Shown here piece by piece: positions 1 to 8,344 of a stretch of DNA of 64,000 nucleotides. Positions within the stretch are counted from its first letter, which is position 1. Every line of letters begins with the position of its first letter. The translations under genes and the position numbers were made by a program. The stretch is from Streptomyces sp. GESEQ-35 (GTDB lineage Bacteria > Actinomycetota > Actinomycetes > Streptomycetales > Streptomycetaceae): assembly GCF_017948485.1 (NCBI RefSeq), contig NZ_JAFFSX010000008.1, positions 62,001 through 126,000 on the forward strand, in the 5' to 3' direction. Below the pieces are notes generated by a model. The model ran no database searches. It worked only from the letters and a program-made list of their open reading frames with translations, and was not told the origin of the DNA.

Positions 1-207
1 ATCTTCGGCCTCTTCCAGCGGTCCGCCCGGCTGGTCTCCCCGCGCTGGCAGTGGGGGCCGCGCATGACCTCCACGATCACCTCCGTGGAGGACGGGTTCG
101 CCAAGGCCGGAGCCGGCAGCGGCAGCATCATCGGCGCCCTGCGCCAAGGGGAACGCAGAACGCTGCCCGACCTCAAGAGCCTCGGCCTGTCGGTTACTAC
201 CAACTGA
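1..207 (+). CDS. Extracellular sugar-binding protein, C-terminal end only
   Basis: The window opens inside a reading frame that runs in frame 1 to a TGA at 205-207. The 68 visible residues fit the C-terminus of an ABC-transporter solute-binding protein: a polar, helical tail ending DLKSLGLSVTTN. The identification rests mainly on context, because a sugar-permease start codon follows only 9 bp later, the usual binding protein-permease order in actinomycete carbohydrate transporters. The N-terminus, signal peptide and lipobox lie outside the window. With the permease downstream broken, this binding protein may have no partner encoded here. Confidence 0.5.
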   Translation: MFGLFQRSARLVSPRWQWGPRMTSTITSVEDGFAKAGAGSGSIIGALRQGERRTLPDLKSLGLSVTTN

Positions 208-216
208 GGTGCAGCC

Positions 217-438
217 GTGAGCACAGTGCTCTCTGAAGAGAAACGCAAGGCGACGCGACCGTCGGAAGCGAACCCCGGCCGTCCCCGCCGCGCCGGACGC
301 CGCCAGCAGATCCTCGCCTGCGTCACGCTTCTGGCCCCGTTCACGGTCCTGCTCGTCGCCGTGTTCCTGATCCCCGTCGGCTACTCGGTCTACCTCAGCC
401 TCTTCTCCCAGGACCACGAGGGACTCGGCTTCGGCGGC
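217..438 (+). pseudogene. Sugar ABC permease, 5' fragment
   Basis: A GTG start at 217 opens a frame with a charged cytoplasmic N-terminus (about 35 residues) and one clear transmembrane segment, LAPFTVLLVAVFLIPVGYSV, followed by the YLSLFSQDHEGLGFGG stretch typical of MalF-type sugar permeases. After about codon 73 the frame continues as arginine/proline-rich out-of-frame sequence with no transmembrane segments. In another frame the DNA there encodes a hydroxyacid dehydrogenase. The remaining five or so helices and the EAA loop are missing, so this is a truncated, non-functional permease. Confidence 0.75.
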
Positions 439-877
439 CGACGAAGCCCGCGAACTCGGGGCGCGGGCGGTCCCCCTTCCGGACCTCTTCGCGCACAGCG
501 ACGTCGTCAGCGTCCACACGCCGCTCCTGCCGGAGACCGGCGGCCTGGTCAGCCGCGAACTCCTCGCAAGGCTGCGAACCGGCGCCACTCTGATCAACAC
601 CGCGCGCGGCGCCGTGGTCGACCAGGACGCCCTCACCGACGAAGTGGTGTCGGGGCGCCTCCATGCCGTCCTGGACGTCACCGAGCCCGACCTACTGCCC
701 GCCGACTCCCCGCTCTACGACTGCCCGAACGTCCTGCTCACCCCGCACATCGCCGGCTCCAAGGGCGGTGAGCTGCGCCGCCTCGCCGAACTGGCCCTGG
801 CCGAAATCGAGTCGTACGTCCTCGGCCGCCCCTTCGCCCACCCCGTCCGGCCCGAACGCCTGGCGCGCCTCGCCTGA
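422..877 (+). pseudogene. D-2-hydroxyacid dehydrogenase, 3' fragment
   Basis: Reading frame 2 from about 422 encodes the C-terminal half of an NAD-dependent 2-hydroxyacid dehydrogenase. It has the ADEARELGA stretch at the end of the nucleotide-binding region, then FAHSDVVSVHTPLLPET, the signature TLINTARGAVVD and the catalytic-domain end LLTPHIAGSKGGELRRLAE, with a stop at 877. The N-terminal catalytic half, the Rossmann GxGxxG motif and any start codon are absent. The frame emerges directly from permease sequence, so the fragment looks like the downstream side of a deletion join. In related loci such a gene commonly lies between sugar permeases and a DUF2264 gene, which is what follows here. 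Confidence 0.75.
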
Positions 878-912
878 GGCCGCCCGAGACGAACAGGAGG
901 CGTGGCCCCGCC

Positions 913-2853
913 ATGCCCGAACTCCCGCTTCCCCTCCCGCCCGAGGACCGCACCCTCAGTCCGTACACCGGCTACACCCGCGCCCACTGGGAAGCCGTCG
1001 CCGACCACTTGCTCCAGTCCGCCCTCCGCTACGCCACCCCCGGCCATGCCCTCATCGACCTGCCCGGCCCGCCGTCCAAGTCCGGCGTCCGCTCCGACGG
1101 CCTGGAAGGCTTCGCCCGTACGTTCCTGCTGGCCGCGCTCCGCACCGCCGGAGCCTCCGGCAAGGACCCGCACGGCTTCCTGGAGCGTTACACCGCCGGC
1201 CTCGCCCGCGGCACCCGCACCCCCGGCCGCGACGACACCGAGTCCTGGCCGGAGATCGGGCACCACGGCATCCAGGGCCAGCCCATGGTGGAGTCCGCCT
1301 CGGTTGCCCTCGCCCTCCGCCTCACCGCACCCTGGACCTGGGACGCCCTCTCCGCCGCCGACCAGGACCGCGTCGAGCGCTGGCTGCGCGGTGCGCTCAC
1401 CCACGCGCCCGCCCCCAACAACTGGTACCTCTTCCCGCTGACGGTCGCAGGGTTCCTGGAGTCCGTCGGCCGGGGTGACGCCGAGACCCGTCGCGCGATC
1501 GAACGTGCCCTCGACCTGCTGGACGGCTGGTACCAGGGGCAGGGCTGGTACTCGGACGGCGACGGCCGCTCCTTCGACCACTACAACGGCTGGGCCCTGC
1601 ACCTCTACCCCCTCCTCCACGCCCACCTCGCCGGGGACCGGACCCTGCTCGACCGACTCGGCCCCCGCCTGCACGAGTTCCTCGACGGCTTCGCCCTCCT
1701 CTTCGACACGAACGGAGCCCCGATCCACCACGGCCGCTCCCTGACGTACCGCTTCGGCGCGACCGCCGCCGTGGCCCTCGGCGCCCTCACCGGCACCACC
1801 CCGCTCGCCCCCGGCACCACCCGCCGCATCCTCAGCGGAGCCCTGCGCCACTTCCTGGACCGGGGCGCCCTCACCGAGGACGGCATCCTCACCCTCGGCT
1901 GGTACGGCCCGCACGCGGCGACCCTCCAGCGCTACTCCGGACCCGGCTCCCCGTACTGGGCGTCGAAGGGCTTCCTGGCCCTGCTGCTCCCGCCCGAGAA
2001 CCCGGTATGGACGGCGACGGAGGCGCCCGCCCCCGTGGAGGGCCCCGACCGCCTACTCGCCCTGCCCGCCCCCGGACTGCTCGTCCAGACCACCACCCGG
2101 GACGGCCTGGTACGCCTGCACAACCACGGCAGCTACAAGCTCGACTCCCGCGAACCGGAACGGCCCCCCGGAGACCCGCTCTACGCCCGCCTCGCCTACT
2201 CCACCCGCACCGGCCCCACCAGCGCCGCCAACACCCCCGACAACCACATCGCGTTGGAGGCCCGCGGCACGCGCAGCGCCCGCATCCGCATCAACCCCCT
2301 TGGCCACGGCCCGAACTGGCTGGCCTCGTGGCACCGCCCGGTCTTCCCGGAGGGCGGCCCCGTCCTGCCGTCGTCCCGCATCGAGAGCCTGACGCTCGCG
2401 CGCGGCAGCCTCGAACTGCGCGTGCACCGCACCATCGGCGTGCCGCCCGGAACGCCCGTCCACCACACCGGCTGGGCCGTCGCCCTGACACCGGAGGCCG
2501 CCTCCGAAGCGGAACAGCCCGATGAGATCCGCATCGAGGGCCCGGAGGTGACCAGCCAGTTCCTCGGCCTGTACGGCTGGCAGACGCGCCGGGTCGTCCG
2601 CGCACCGCAGGGCACGGCGTACGGCCCCTGGGCCCTGCTCCCCGAACTCACCGGAACCGTCGGTGATCACGGGTCCGGCACCGTCTTCGCCGCACTCGCC
2701 TCCCTGACCGCCGAAACGGACCCACCCCCACTCACCGGCCAGGTCACCGTCGAGGTGGACCACCTCGTCCTCACCGCCCGCTGGGCCGACGACACCAGCA
2801 CGGTCGTGCACCTCGGCGAGGGCGGCCCGACCGTCAGCGAGCACCCGGCATGA
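913..2853 (+). CDS. DUF2264 domain-containing protein
   Basis: This 646-residue protein has the DUF2264 layout. An N-terminal helical toroid-like domain of about 400 residues carries aromatic stretches (NNWYLFPLTVAGFLES, WYSDGDGRSFDHYNGWALHLYPLL), and a beta-rich C-terminal half follows. The family resembles polysaccharide-lyase or unsaturated-glycan-processing (alpha/alpha)6-barrel proteins, but its reaction is not established. No signal peptide is visible, so it is probably cytoplasmic. It follows the broken dehydrogenase by 35 bp with AACAGGAGGCG upstream of the ATG as ribosome-binding site. Context suggests metabolism of an imported oligosaccharide. It remains intact although its transport genes are damaged. 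Confidence 0.85.
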   Translation: MPELPLPLPPEDRTLSPYTGYTRAHWEAVADHLLQSALRYATPGHALIDLPGPPSKSGVRSDGLEGFARTFLLAALRTAGASGKDPHGFLERYTAGLARGTRTPGRDDTESWPEIGHHGIQGQPMVESASVALALRLTAPWTWDALSAADQDRVERWLRGALTHAPAPNNWYLFPLTVAGFLESVGRGDAETRRAIERALDLLDGWYQGQGWYSDGDGRSFDHYNGWALHLYPLLHAHLAGDRTLLDRLGPRLHEFLDGFALLFDTNGAPIHHGRSLTYRFGATAAVALGALTGTTPLAPGTTRRILSGALRHFLDRGALTEDGILTLGWYGPHAATLQRYSGPGSPYWASKGFLALLLPPENPVWTATEAPAPVEGPDRLLALPAPGLLVQTTTRDGLVRLHNHGSYKLDSREPERPPGDPLYARLAYSTRTGPTSAANTPDNHIALEARGTRSARIRINPLGHGPNWLASWHRPVFPEGGPVLPSSRIESLTLARGSLELRVHRTIGVPPGTPVHHTGWAVALTPEAASEAEQPDEIRIEGPEVTSQFLGLYGWQTRRVVRAPQGTAYGPWALLPELTGTVGDHGSGTVFAALASLTAETDPPPLTGQVTVEVDHLVLTARWADDTSTVVHLGEGGPTVSEHPA

Positions 2854-2941
2854 CCCTGCGCCTCGGCCTGTGCTCGGATGTCTTTGCACGCTCGCTGGAG
2901 GCGGCCGGCCGGCGGGTGGGTGCGGGTGGTGTGGCAGAGGT

Positions 2942-2979
2942 GAGGCCACGGGCACGGGTCCCATCGTGCCCGCGGCCTC
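2942..2979 (+). terminator. Probable intrinsic terminator after the DUF2264 gene
   Basis: The arms GAGGCC-A-CGGGCACG and CGTGCCCG-C-GGCCTC pair with one mismatch around an 8-nt loop (GGTCCCAT). They lie about 90 bp after the DUF2264 stop codon. There is no U-tract, as is usual for actinomycete stem-loop terminators. Confidence 0.6.
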
Positions 2980-3079
2980 AGACCCGCGGCCGCTCAGCCA
3001 CTGCGTCGAGTGCCCCAGGAGACTCCGGTGAAACTCACTCCCCTTTGACCTGCCTCGTCAGCTGAGCGCGGTCACCGGG

Positions 3080-3271
3080 GTGGCACTGTCCGTGCTGTGC
3101 GGCGTGTACCTGCTGGGCGACCGGCCCACTCCGCCGGGTGTCCGGCGGCACGCTTCGACCGGAAGCGGAGCGGGTACCCGGATCCGACAAGCCGAGGGAA
3201 CCTTGGGACAAGGGAACCTTGGGGTTGCGAAGAAGACCGTAGAAGTAGAAACCGTTGAATCGGCGGCCTGA
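3080..3271 (+). CDS. Possible small membrane-anchored protein (uncertain)
   Basis: The 294 bp between the terminator and the endonuclease gene hold one weak candidate, a 63-codon frame starting at GTG 3080. It begins with one hydrophobic segment (VALSVLCGVYLLG) and continues with a polar tail rich in Gly, Thr and Val. It stops 2 bp before the next gene, so the two could be translationally coupled. That spacing and the single hydrophobic segment are the only support: no recognisable family and no good ribosome-binding site are visible. A nearby GTG at 3028 with a plausible Shine-Dalgarno sequence leads into a stop after six codons. It may be a remnant. Confidence 0.2.
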   Translation: MALSVLCGVYLLGDRPTPPGVRRHASTGSGAGTRIRQAEGTLGQGNLGVAKKTVEVETVESAA

Positions 3272-3273
3272 CA

Positions 3274-3918
3274 ATGAGCGCGAAGAACGACAAGGCGGTG
3301 GTCCGGGCCCTGCTCCACCGGCAGGAACGCACCTACGCGGCGCAGGCCGGGATCAGGCTGCGCAATACCCCGGGGCCCCTGTACCAGACGCTCGTGCTGG
3401 CGATACTGCTCAGCGCCCGCATCAAGGCCGACATCGCGGTGGCGGCGGCACGGGCACTGTTCGACGCCGGAATGCGCGACCCTCGCTCGATGGCGGACGC
3501 GTCCTGGCAGGAACGGGTCGACGCGCTCGGCGAGGGCGGCTACCGCCGCTACGACGAGCGGACCGCGACCATGCTCGGCAAGGGGGCCGAACTGCTGCTG
3601 GACCGCTACAAAGGCGATCTGCGGCGACTGCGCGAGGAAGCCGACCCCAAGAAGGCCCTGCTGGACATACCGGGGATCGGTCCCACGGGAGCCGATATCT
3701 TCCTGCGCGACGTACAGGGCGTGTGGCCGGAGTTCGCACCGTACTTCGATCGCAAGGCCCAGGACGGTGCGCGGCGGCTCGGACTGCCCACGTCGCCGGA
3801 GGAGCTGGCCGGATTCGTGGGCGAGCGCGACATGCCTCGGCTGGCGGACGGCCTGGTCCACGCGGCCCTCGACAAGCCACTGGCCGACGAGGTGCTCGGC
3901 GCCGCCAGGGCGGCGTGA
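3274..3918 (+). CDS. HhH-GPD family endonuclease III-like protein
   Basis: This 214-residue protein resembles the DNA-glycosylase/endonuclease III superfamily. It has an N-terminal helical bundle with the family stretch LYQTLVLAILLSARIKADIA and a helix-hairpin-helix at about residues 125-145 (LLDIPGIGPTGADIFLRD). The Cys cluster that binds the iron-sulfur centre in classical Nth is absent, and the catalytic lysine and aspartate cannot be assigned with confidence. Lesion specificity is therefore unknown. Small Fe-S-free homologues of this type are common in actinomycetes. It is followed 31 bp later by a kinase gene in the same direction. Confidence 0.75.
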   Translation: MSAKNDKAVVRALLHRQERTYAAQAGIRLRNTPGPLYQTLVLAILLSARIKADIAVAAARALFDAGMRDPRSMADASWQERVDALGEGGYRRYDERTATMLGKGAELLLDRYKGDLRRLREEADPKKALLDIPGIGPTGADIFLRDVQGVWPEFAPYFDRKAQDGARRLGLPTSPEELAGFVGERDMPRLADGLVHAALDKPLADEVLGAARAA

Positions 3919-3949
3919 CAAGCAACCGGGTGCGCCGGCACCCCGGCTC

Positions 3950-4849
3950 ATGACCCCCGGTTCGGCGGGCCCCGGTGAGGACCCGCGTGCCGCAGCGGCG
4001 CGACTCACGGGGTGCCCGGTGACGAACGAACGCCGCCTCGACGCGACGCTGTCCGAAGTCACCCTCGACGGTGGCCACATGGTGATGGTCAAGCGCGGTG
4101 ACGGCCCCGCCGCCACGCAGGCCGAGGCGGCCGGGCTGCGTTGGCTCGCCGATGCCGGCACGGTCCGCGTACCGGAGGTGCACGGTCACGACCGGCACTG
4201 GCTGGTGATGGACCGTGTCCCGCCCGGCGCACCGACCCCCGCGGCGGCGGTTCGCTTCGGCCGGGAGCTGGCCGCTCTGCATGCGTCCGGGGCGCCCGAG
4301 TTGGGCGCCCCGCCGCCGGGTGGTCCGGTGGACGCGTACATCGGGCTCGCACCGATGCGGAACACCCCGGGCACCGACTGGCCTGGCTGGTACGCCGAAC
4401 ACCGGGTGCTGCCGTACCTGCGTCCCGCGGTCGACGACGGCACGATCCGCTCCGCGGAGGCGGCGGTGATCGAGCGGGTCTGTGAGCGGCTGCCGGAGCT
4501 GGCGGGCCCCGCCGAGCCGCCCGCCCGGCTGCACGGCGATCTGTGGAACGGAAACGTGCTGTGGGCTGCCGACGGACACGCGTGGCTGATCGACCCGGCC
4601 GCGCACGGGGGCCACCGTGAGACCGACCTGGCGATGCTGCGGCTCTTCGGCTGTCCCCACCTGGACCTGGTGCTGGGCGGTTACCAGGAGACGACACCGC
4701 TCGCCGACGGCTGGACGGACCGCGTCGGGCTGCACCAGCTCTTCCCGCTGCTGGTGCACACGGTGCTCTTCGGCCGGAGCTATGCCGAACAGGCCCTGAC
4801 GGCGGCCCGGTCGGCCATTGAGCAAGGGCGAGGAAAGCGAACGGACTAG
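3950..4849 (+). CDS. Fructosamine kinase family protein
   Basis: This 299-residue protein has the fructosamine/ketosamine-3-kinase fold, which is related to aminoglycoside phosphotransferases. Visible motifs are the N-lobe lysine in HMVMVKRG, the catalytic loop RLHGDLWNGNVLW and the metal-binding DPAAHGGHRETDLAML. Family members phosphorylate C3 of the fructose part of glycated amines, destabilising the adduct. Bacterial homologues may also act on ribulosamines, so the substrate is inferred. The ATG at 3950 is chosen because it is the first start after the upstream gene ends. GTG 4018 would remove part of the N-lobe less plausibly. Confidence 0.85.
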   Translation: MTPGSAGPGEDPRAAAARLTGCPVTNERRLDATLSEVTLDGGHMVMVKRGDGPAATQAEAAGLRWLADAGTVRVPEVHGHDRHWLVMDRVPPGAPTPAAAVRFGRELAALHASGAPELGAPPPGGPVDAYIGLAPMRNTPGTDWPGWYAEHRVLPYLRPAVDDGTIRSAEAAVIERVCERLPELAGPAEPPARLHGDLWNGNVLWAADGHAWLIDPAAHGGHRETDLAMLRLFGCPHLDLVLGGYQETTPLADGWTDRVGLHQLFPLLVHTVLFGRSYAEQALTAARSAIEQGRGKRTD

Positions 4850-4910
4850 AGCCATTGAGTTGGAATAGAAGGAAGCCCGTTCATGGCCTCGCCGAGACAG
4901 ACCGTAGCAG

Positions 4911-7121
4911 TCAGCCCGGGATCAGGTCGCGCAGGTTTTCCGGCGTGAACACCCGGGAGTCCGGGTGCAGGCCGTCGGGGCGGTCGAACCCGATGTACGT
5001 GACGGGGCCCTCCGGGACCGTCTTGCCGTCCCACAGAACCGTGCCGGTCGCTCCGTCCGTCATCAGGTCGGTCAGGTAGCGGACCGTGAGGTGGTCCCGC
5101 TCGACGATGCCGCGCAGCAGCGTCGCGACGGAAATACGGTTGCCCTCCACCTGGTTGGCCGAGGGATGGCCCTTGAGGTACAGGTGCAGCCACAGCGCCC
5201 GCCAGCGGCCGTCGCCCCCACGCTGGAACGCCAGCGGCAGCGCGACCCGGCCCGGCCCGCGCAGCTCGGACTTCATACGCACGGTGCGCGGCTCGAACGG
5301 GCGCCCCCGCTGCTCGGCGTCGCGCACCATGAAGCCGAAGAACGACTCCTCCACTTCCTCGAATCCCTCGCCCGAGTAGATGTCGACCTGCGGCACGATG
5401 AAGCTGCCGCGCACGGCACCCAACCGCAGGTTGATGAACTCGGAGGCACCCTCGGGCGCTTCGGTGATGTCGCCCGAGTGCTCACCCTCGACGTCCGAGA
5501 GATGGGTGTACGACAGCCAGGAGACCGTCGAGTAGTCGGCGGCCAGCAGCAGAGCCGCCAGGTCGTAGTCGGTGTCCCGGTTCTTCTGCTTCCAGTGCAC
5601 GAAGAAACGCAGCAGGTCGCCCTCGACCGGCGAAACCGAGCCACGGGGCAGCACCCCGAGCCCTGACGAAGTCGCCTTGCCACTGAGCGGGAGTGCCACG
5701 TCGAGGAAGTCCGGATCGACCAACAGCCGTTCCGGCGACGGGAGTCGGCGCCGTATCTCCGCGTCGAGAGCCGCGATCAGACGCTTGCGTTCCGACGGAA
5801 GCACAGGTGCCCGCTCGTCGTCGGCGACCCAGGCGCGGCCGAGGCGGTTGACGTAGACACGGCGCTCGCCGGACTCCTCGGGCCGGTTGTGGAGATGCTG
5901 CCGGACCGACAGCACGACGCGACCCGAGACCTGGGGCGCGACCTGCTCGGCGGCAGTGACGACGGCGTCCCGTTCGTCCTGAGTGAGTGCCGTGCGCAGC
6001 AGCCGGTCCAGGGACCGGAACAGCCTGCCCGGCGCGGACGTCAGCAGCGCCGCCGCACCCGTGACGTCGTTCCGGCCGAGGAGTTCCTCGACCCGGCTGT
6101 CGAAAGATCGCGCCGGCTTGTCACCCCGCGCGACGGCGAACACGTCAGCGGCGTGCGCCAGTTGAGGGTACTCGTGCGGGTGCAGACGCTCACCGAGCCG
6201 CTTGAAGGCCTCGCGATGCGTGCGTACGTCGGCCAGCTTGGCCTCGGACTCGGCGACCACCGAGTCCAGGCCGGCCATCAGCGTGCGCCGGACCCGGCGG
6301 GACAGACCCCGGAAACGCGTCGGCTCCTGAAGGCTCACGTCCCCGTCCGACAGTGCACAGGCCAGGCGCAGCACATCGGTCACCGTGTCCAGCAGCAGGT
6401 CGTAACCGGCGTTCAGACGGGCCCGGTTGACCATGGCCCGGTTCTCCCGCACCGGGATCGCCTCGGGCTGCGGACCGTGCACGCACAGCTCGGCCAGGTG
6501 CCCCAGGTCGCGCAGGTGGTCCTCGCTCAGCGGCGTGGTGCTGCCGGCGAGGGTCAGGTAGAGCGCGGTGACCTCGGCGTCCAGGTCGCCGCCCGGCCGC
6601 AGGACCGTCATCCGGTCACCCGCCGCCCCGATCAGCTCCTCGTGCGCGGCGAGCATCTCGGCGTATGTGTGCCGGTAGTTGCCGTACGTCGGCAGGGTGA
6701 GGAGGTTCACCACACCGGTGCTCAACTGCTCCAGCGTGCGTTCGCGCGACGTACCGTCGGCGAGCGCCTCGGCGATGCAGCGCATCCAGAAGTCGAACGT
6801 GTCGGGCACGTTGGCCGGGAAGTCGATGAAGTACACGTTGTGCGCGACATGGTCGCCGACCATCTCGCGGACGGTCCCCAGCGTACGTACGGCCGTGTCC
6901 ACGACCGTTCCCTCCGACAGCCCCGACAACCGCTCCATCAGCTCGGCGGAGAGCTTGAAGCCCACGGACATCAGCGCCGCGTCGAACTGCCGTGCCGCGA
7001 CGGCGCCTTCGCCTGCGGGTCCGGTGCGGGAGGGAAGCCGGCGGGTGTGGCGTACTACCAGTGCTTCGGAGCTGTGGACGAACATCCCGGAATGGTCCCA
7101 GAGCCCTGTGAGCCGGTGCAT
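4911..7121 (-). CDS. Large TerD-domain protein of MXAN_6230/SCO0854-like architecture
   Basis: This is a 736-residue protein. Residues 1-430 are a helical region with a central FDFWMRCIAEAL stretch. Residues 480-700 form a TerD-like beta-sandwich with the landmarks LRFFVHWKQKNRDTDYDLAALLL, SYTHLSD, HSGDITEAPEGASEFINL and YSGEGFEEVEESFFGFM. TerD domains bind calcium and occur in tellurite-resistance and stress-signalling systems. The layout matches the MXAN_6230/SCO0854 group, but the RING-type cysteine/histidine cluster expected after the N-terminal segment is absent. An alternative start lies 36 bp downstream at 7085. It is transcribed divergently from a LacI regulator and shares its operator-bearing promoter region. 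Its cellular role is unknown. Confidence 0.7.
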   Translation of the reverse strand: MHRLTGLWDHSGMFVHSSEALVVRHTRRLPSRTGPAGEGAVAARQFDAALMSVGFKLSAELMERLSGLSEGTVVDTAVRTLGTVREMVGDHVAHNVYFIDFPANVPDTFDFWMRCIAEALADGTSRERTLEQLSTGVVNLLTLPTYGNYRHTYAEMLAAHEELIGAAGDRMTVLRPGGDLDAEVTALYLTLAGSTTPLSEDHLRDLGHLAELCVHGPQPEAIPVRENRAMVNRARLNAGYDLLLDTVTDVLRLACALSDGDVSLQEPTRFRGLSRRVRRTLMAGLDSVVAESEAKLADVRTHREAFKRLGERLHPHEYPQLAHAADVFAVARGDKPARSFDSRVEELLGRNDVTGAAALLTSAPGRLFRSLDRLLRTALTQDERDAVVTAAEQVAPQVSGRVVLSVRQHLHNRPEESGERRVYVNRLGRAWVADDERAPVLPSERKRLIAALDAEIRRRLPSPERLLVDPDFLDVALPLSGKATSSGLGVLPRGSVSPVEGDLLRFFVHWKQKNRDTDYDLAALLLAADYSTVSWLSYTHLSDVEGEHSGDITEAPEGASEFINLRLGAVRGSFIVPQVDIYSGEGFEEVEESFFGFMVRDAEQRGRPFEPRTVRMKSELRGPGRVALPLAFQRGGDGRWRALWLHLYLKGHPSANQVEGNRISVATLLRGIVERDHLTVRYLTDLMTDGATGTVLWDGKTVPEGPVTYIGFDRPDGLHPDSRVFTPENLRDLIPG

Positions 7122-7183
7122 TCGAGTTTTTGGTTGGTGCCGTCCCGACCATTGACGCGCCCACTGTGACTCCCGACACTGGC

Positions 7184-7242
7184 ATGACTACGTAGTCATA
7201 GGCGCTTCCAACAGGCTTGCGCGCCGGCATGACTACGTAGTC
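7184..7242. promoter_or_regulatory. Paired operator, GACTACGTAGTC twice
   Basis: ATGACTACGTAGTCAT at 7184-7199 is a perfect 16-bp palindrome. Its core recurs as ATGACTACGTAGTC at 7229-7242. The copies are 45 bp apart, and both lie between the divergent TerD-domain gene and the LacI regulator. A central CpG in an even palindrome is typical of LacI-family sites. The second copy abuts the regulator's ribosome-binding region, which fits autorepression. Confidence 0.7.
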
Positions 7243-7259
7243 GGAGATGAGGAGGGCGC

Positions 7260-8330
7260 ATGGCGACCACCGCAGCCGAGGGCGGACGACGCCGTCGCGG
7301 CCCCGGAATGACGGAGGTCGCCCGGGCCGCCGGTGTCTCGCAGAAGACGGTGTCGCGGGTCGTCAACGGCGAACCGCATGTCAGCCCAGAGGTACGCGAC
7401 CGCGTCCTGCGGGTCATCCGTGAGCTGGACTACCGCCCGAACAACGCGGCGCGTGCCCTGCTCCTCGGCCGGTACCGGCGGATCGGCGTCGTCTCACTGG
7501 GCACCGCGCTCTACGGACCGTCCGCCCTGCTCAGCGCGCTGGAACGGGCGATGCAGCGGGCGGGCTACTCCTTCGCCCTGGCCGGAACCCTGGAAGGCGA
7601 GCGAAGCGAGATGGGGGTCCCCCCGGACGAAGTCTGGGGGAGGGTGTCCGTGGCCGTCGAGGCGCTGCTGGAGCAGGGCGTGGACGGGATCGTCCTGTCC
7701 GAGCCGATCGACGAAGGCACTCCGCTCCGGCTCAGCGCGGACGTGCCGGTGGTCAGCCTCGGCGAGGGCGTGGAGCTCACCGAAGGGGTGGGCGCCGTGG
7801 TCGGCGCCGATGGTGTGGCGGCAGCCCGGATGGCCACCGAACACCTGCTCGCGCTCGGCCACCGCACCGTCTGGCATCTTCCCGGGCCGCAGGACTGGTT
7901 CGCCGCCCGCGACCGTCTGCGCGGCTGGCGCGAGGCGCTCGCGGCAGCCGGTGCCCCCGAGCCGCCGCTGCCCACCGCGGGCGACTGGACCCCGGCCTCC
8001 GGGCACGCGGCCGGCCGTCAACTGGCCCAACTCTCCGACGTCACCGCCGTGTTCGCCGCAAACGACGACATGGCGATCGGCGCCCTGCGGGCGTTCGCCG
8101 AGGCGGGACTGTCCGTCCCCGGCGATGTGAGCGTCGTCGGCTACGACGACATCCCCGCCGCCCCCTACCTCTCCCCGCCCCTGACCACCGTCCGGCAGGA
8201 CTTCACCGCCGTCGCCGACCACGCCGTAGACACCCTCATCGCCATGATCGAAGGAACGTCCCGTCCGGACCGACACGCCGCACTCGCGGTCGAGTTGGCC
8301 GTACGGTCCTCCACCGCACCCCGTCCCTGA
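7260..8330 (+). CDS. LacI family transcriptional regulator
   Basis: This 356-residue protein has an N-terminal LacI helix-turn-helix and hinge (MTEVARAAGVSQKTVSRVVNG, then YRPNNAARALL), followed by a periplasmic-binding-protein-like effector domain ending in VFAANDDMAIGALRAFAEAG and VSVVGYDDIP. It lies directly upstream of a sugar binding protein and permeases, separated by a stem-loop, so it is the likely sugar-responsive repressor of that unit. Two identical palindromes lie upstream of its own start. Residues about 114-130 (GERSEMGVPPDEVWGRV) are not family-like. They are encoded by an inserted miniature repeat that keeps the frame. The insertion falls in the effector domain, so ligand response may be altered. 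Confidence 0.9.
   Translation: MATTAAEGGRRRRGPGMTEVARAAGVSQKTVSRVVNGEPHVSPEVRDRVLRVIRELDYRPNNAARALLLGRYRRIGVVSLGTALYGPSALLSALERAMQRAGYSFALAGTLEGERSEMGVPPDEVWGRVSVAVEALLEQGVDGIVLSEPIDEGTPLRLSADVPVVSLGEGVELTEGVGAVVGADGVAAARMATEHLLALGHRTVWHLPGPQDWFAARDRLRGWREALAAAGAPEPPLPTAGDWTPASGHAAGRQLAQLSDVTAVFAANDDMAIGALRAFAEAGLSVPGDVSVVGYDDIPAAPYLSPPLTTVRQDFTAVADHAVDTLIAMIEGTSRPDRHAALAVELAVRSSTAPRP
7598..7646 (+). repeat. Miniature palindromic repeat inserted in the LacI gene
   Basis: The segment contains GAGCGAAGCGAG, then GGGGGTCCCCC, then CCCCCGGAC-GAA-GTCTGGGGG, an imperfect palindrome. This pattern matches small interspersed repeats commonly seen between Streptomyces genes. Here it lies inside a coding sequence and adds roughly 17 codons without breaking the frame. 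Confidence 0.65.
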
Positions 8331-8344
8331 CCCGTCGGCGGGAC

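Noticed and set aside
3028..3045. GTG with a good Shine-Dalgarno sequence at 3028
   Set aside because: It stops after six codons. It could be a leader peptide, but no downstream attenuator structure was seen.
3193..3222. Short repeat GGGAACCTTGGG before the endonuclease gene
   Set aside because: Two imperfect copies within 30 bp lack dyad symmetry and a clear position relative to a promoter. There is too little to call an operator.
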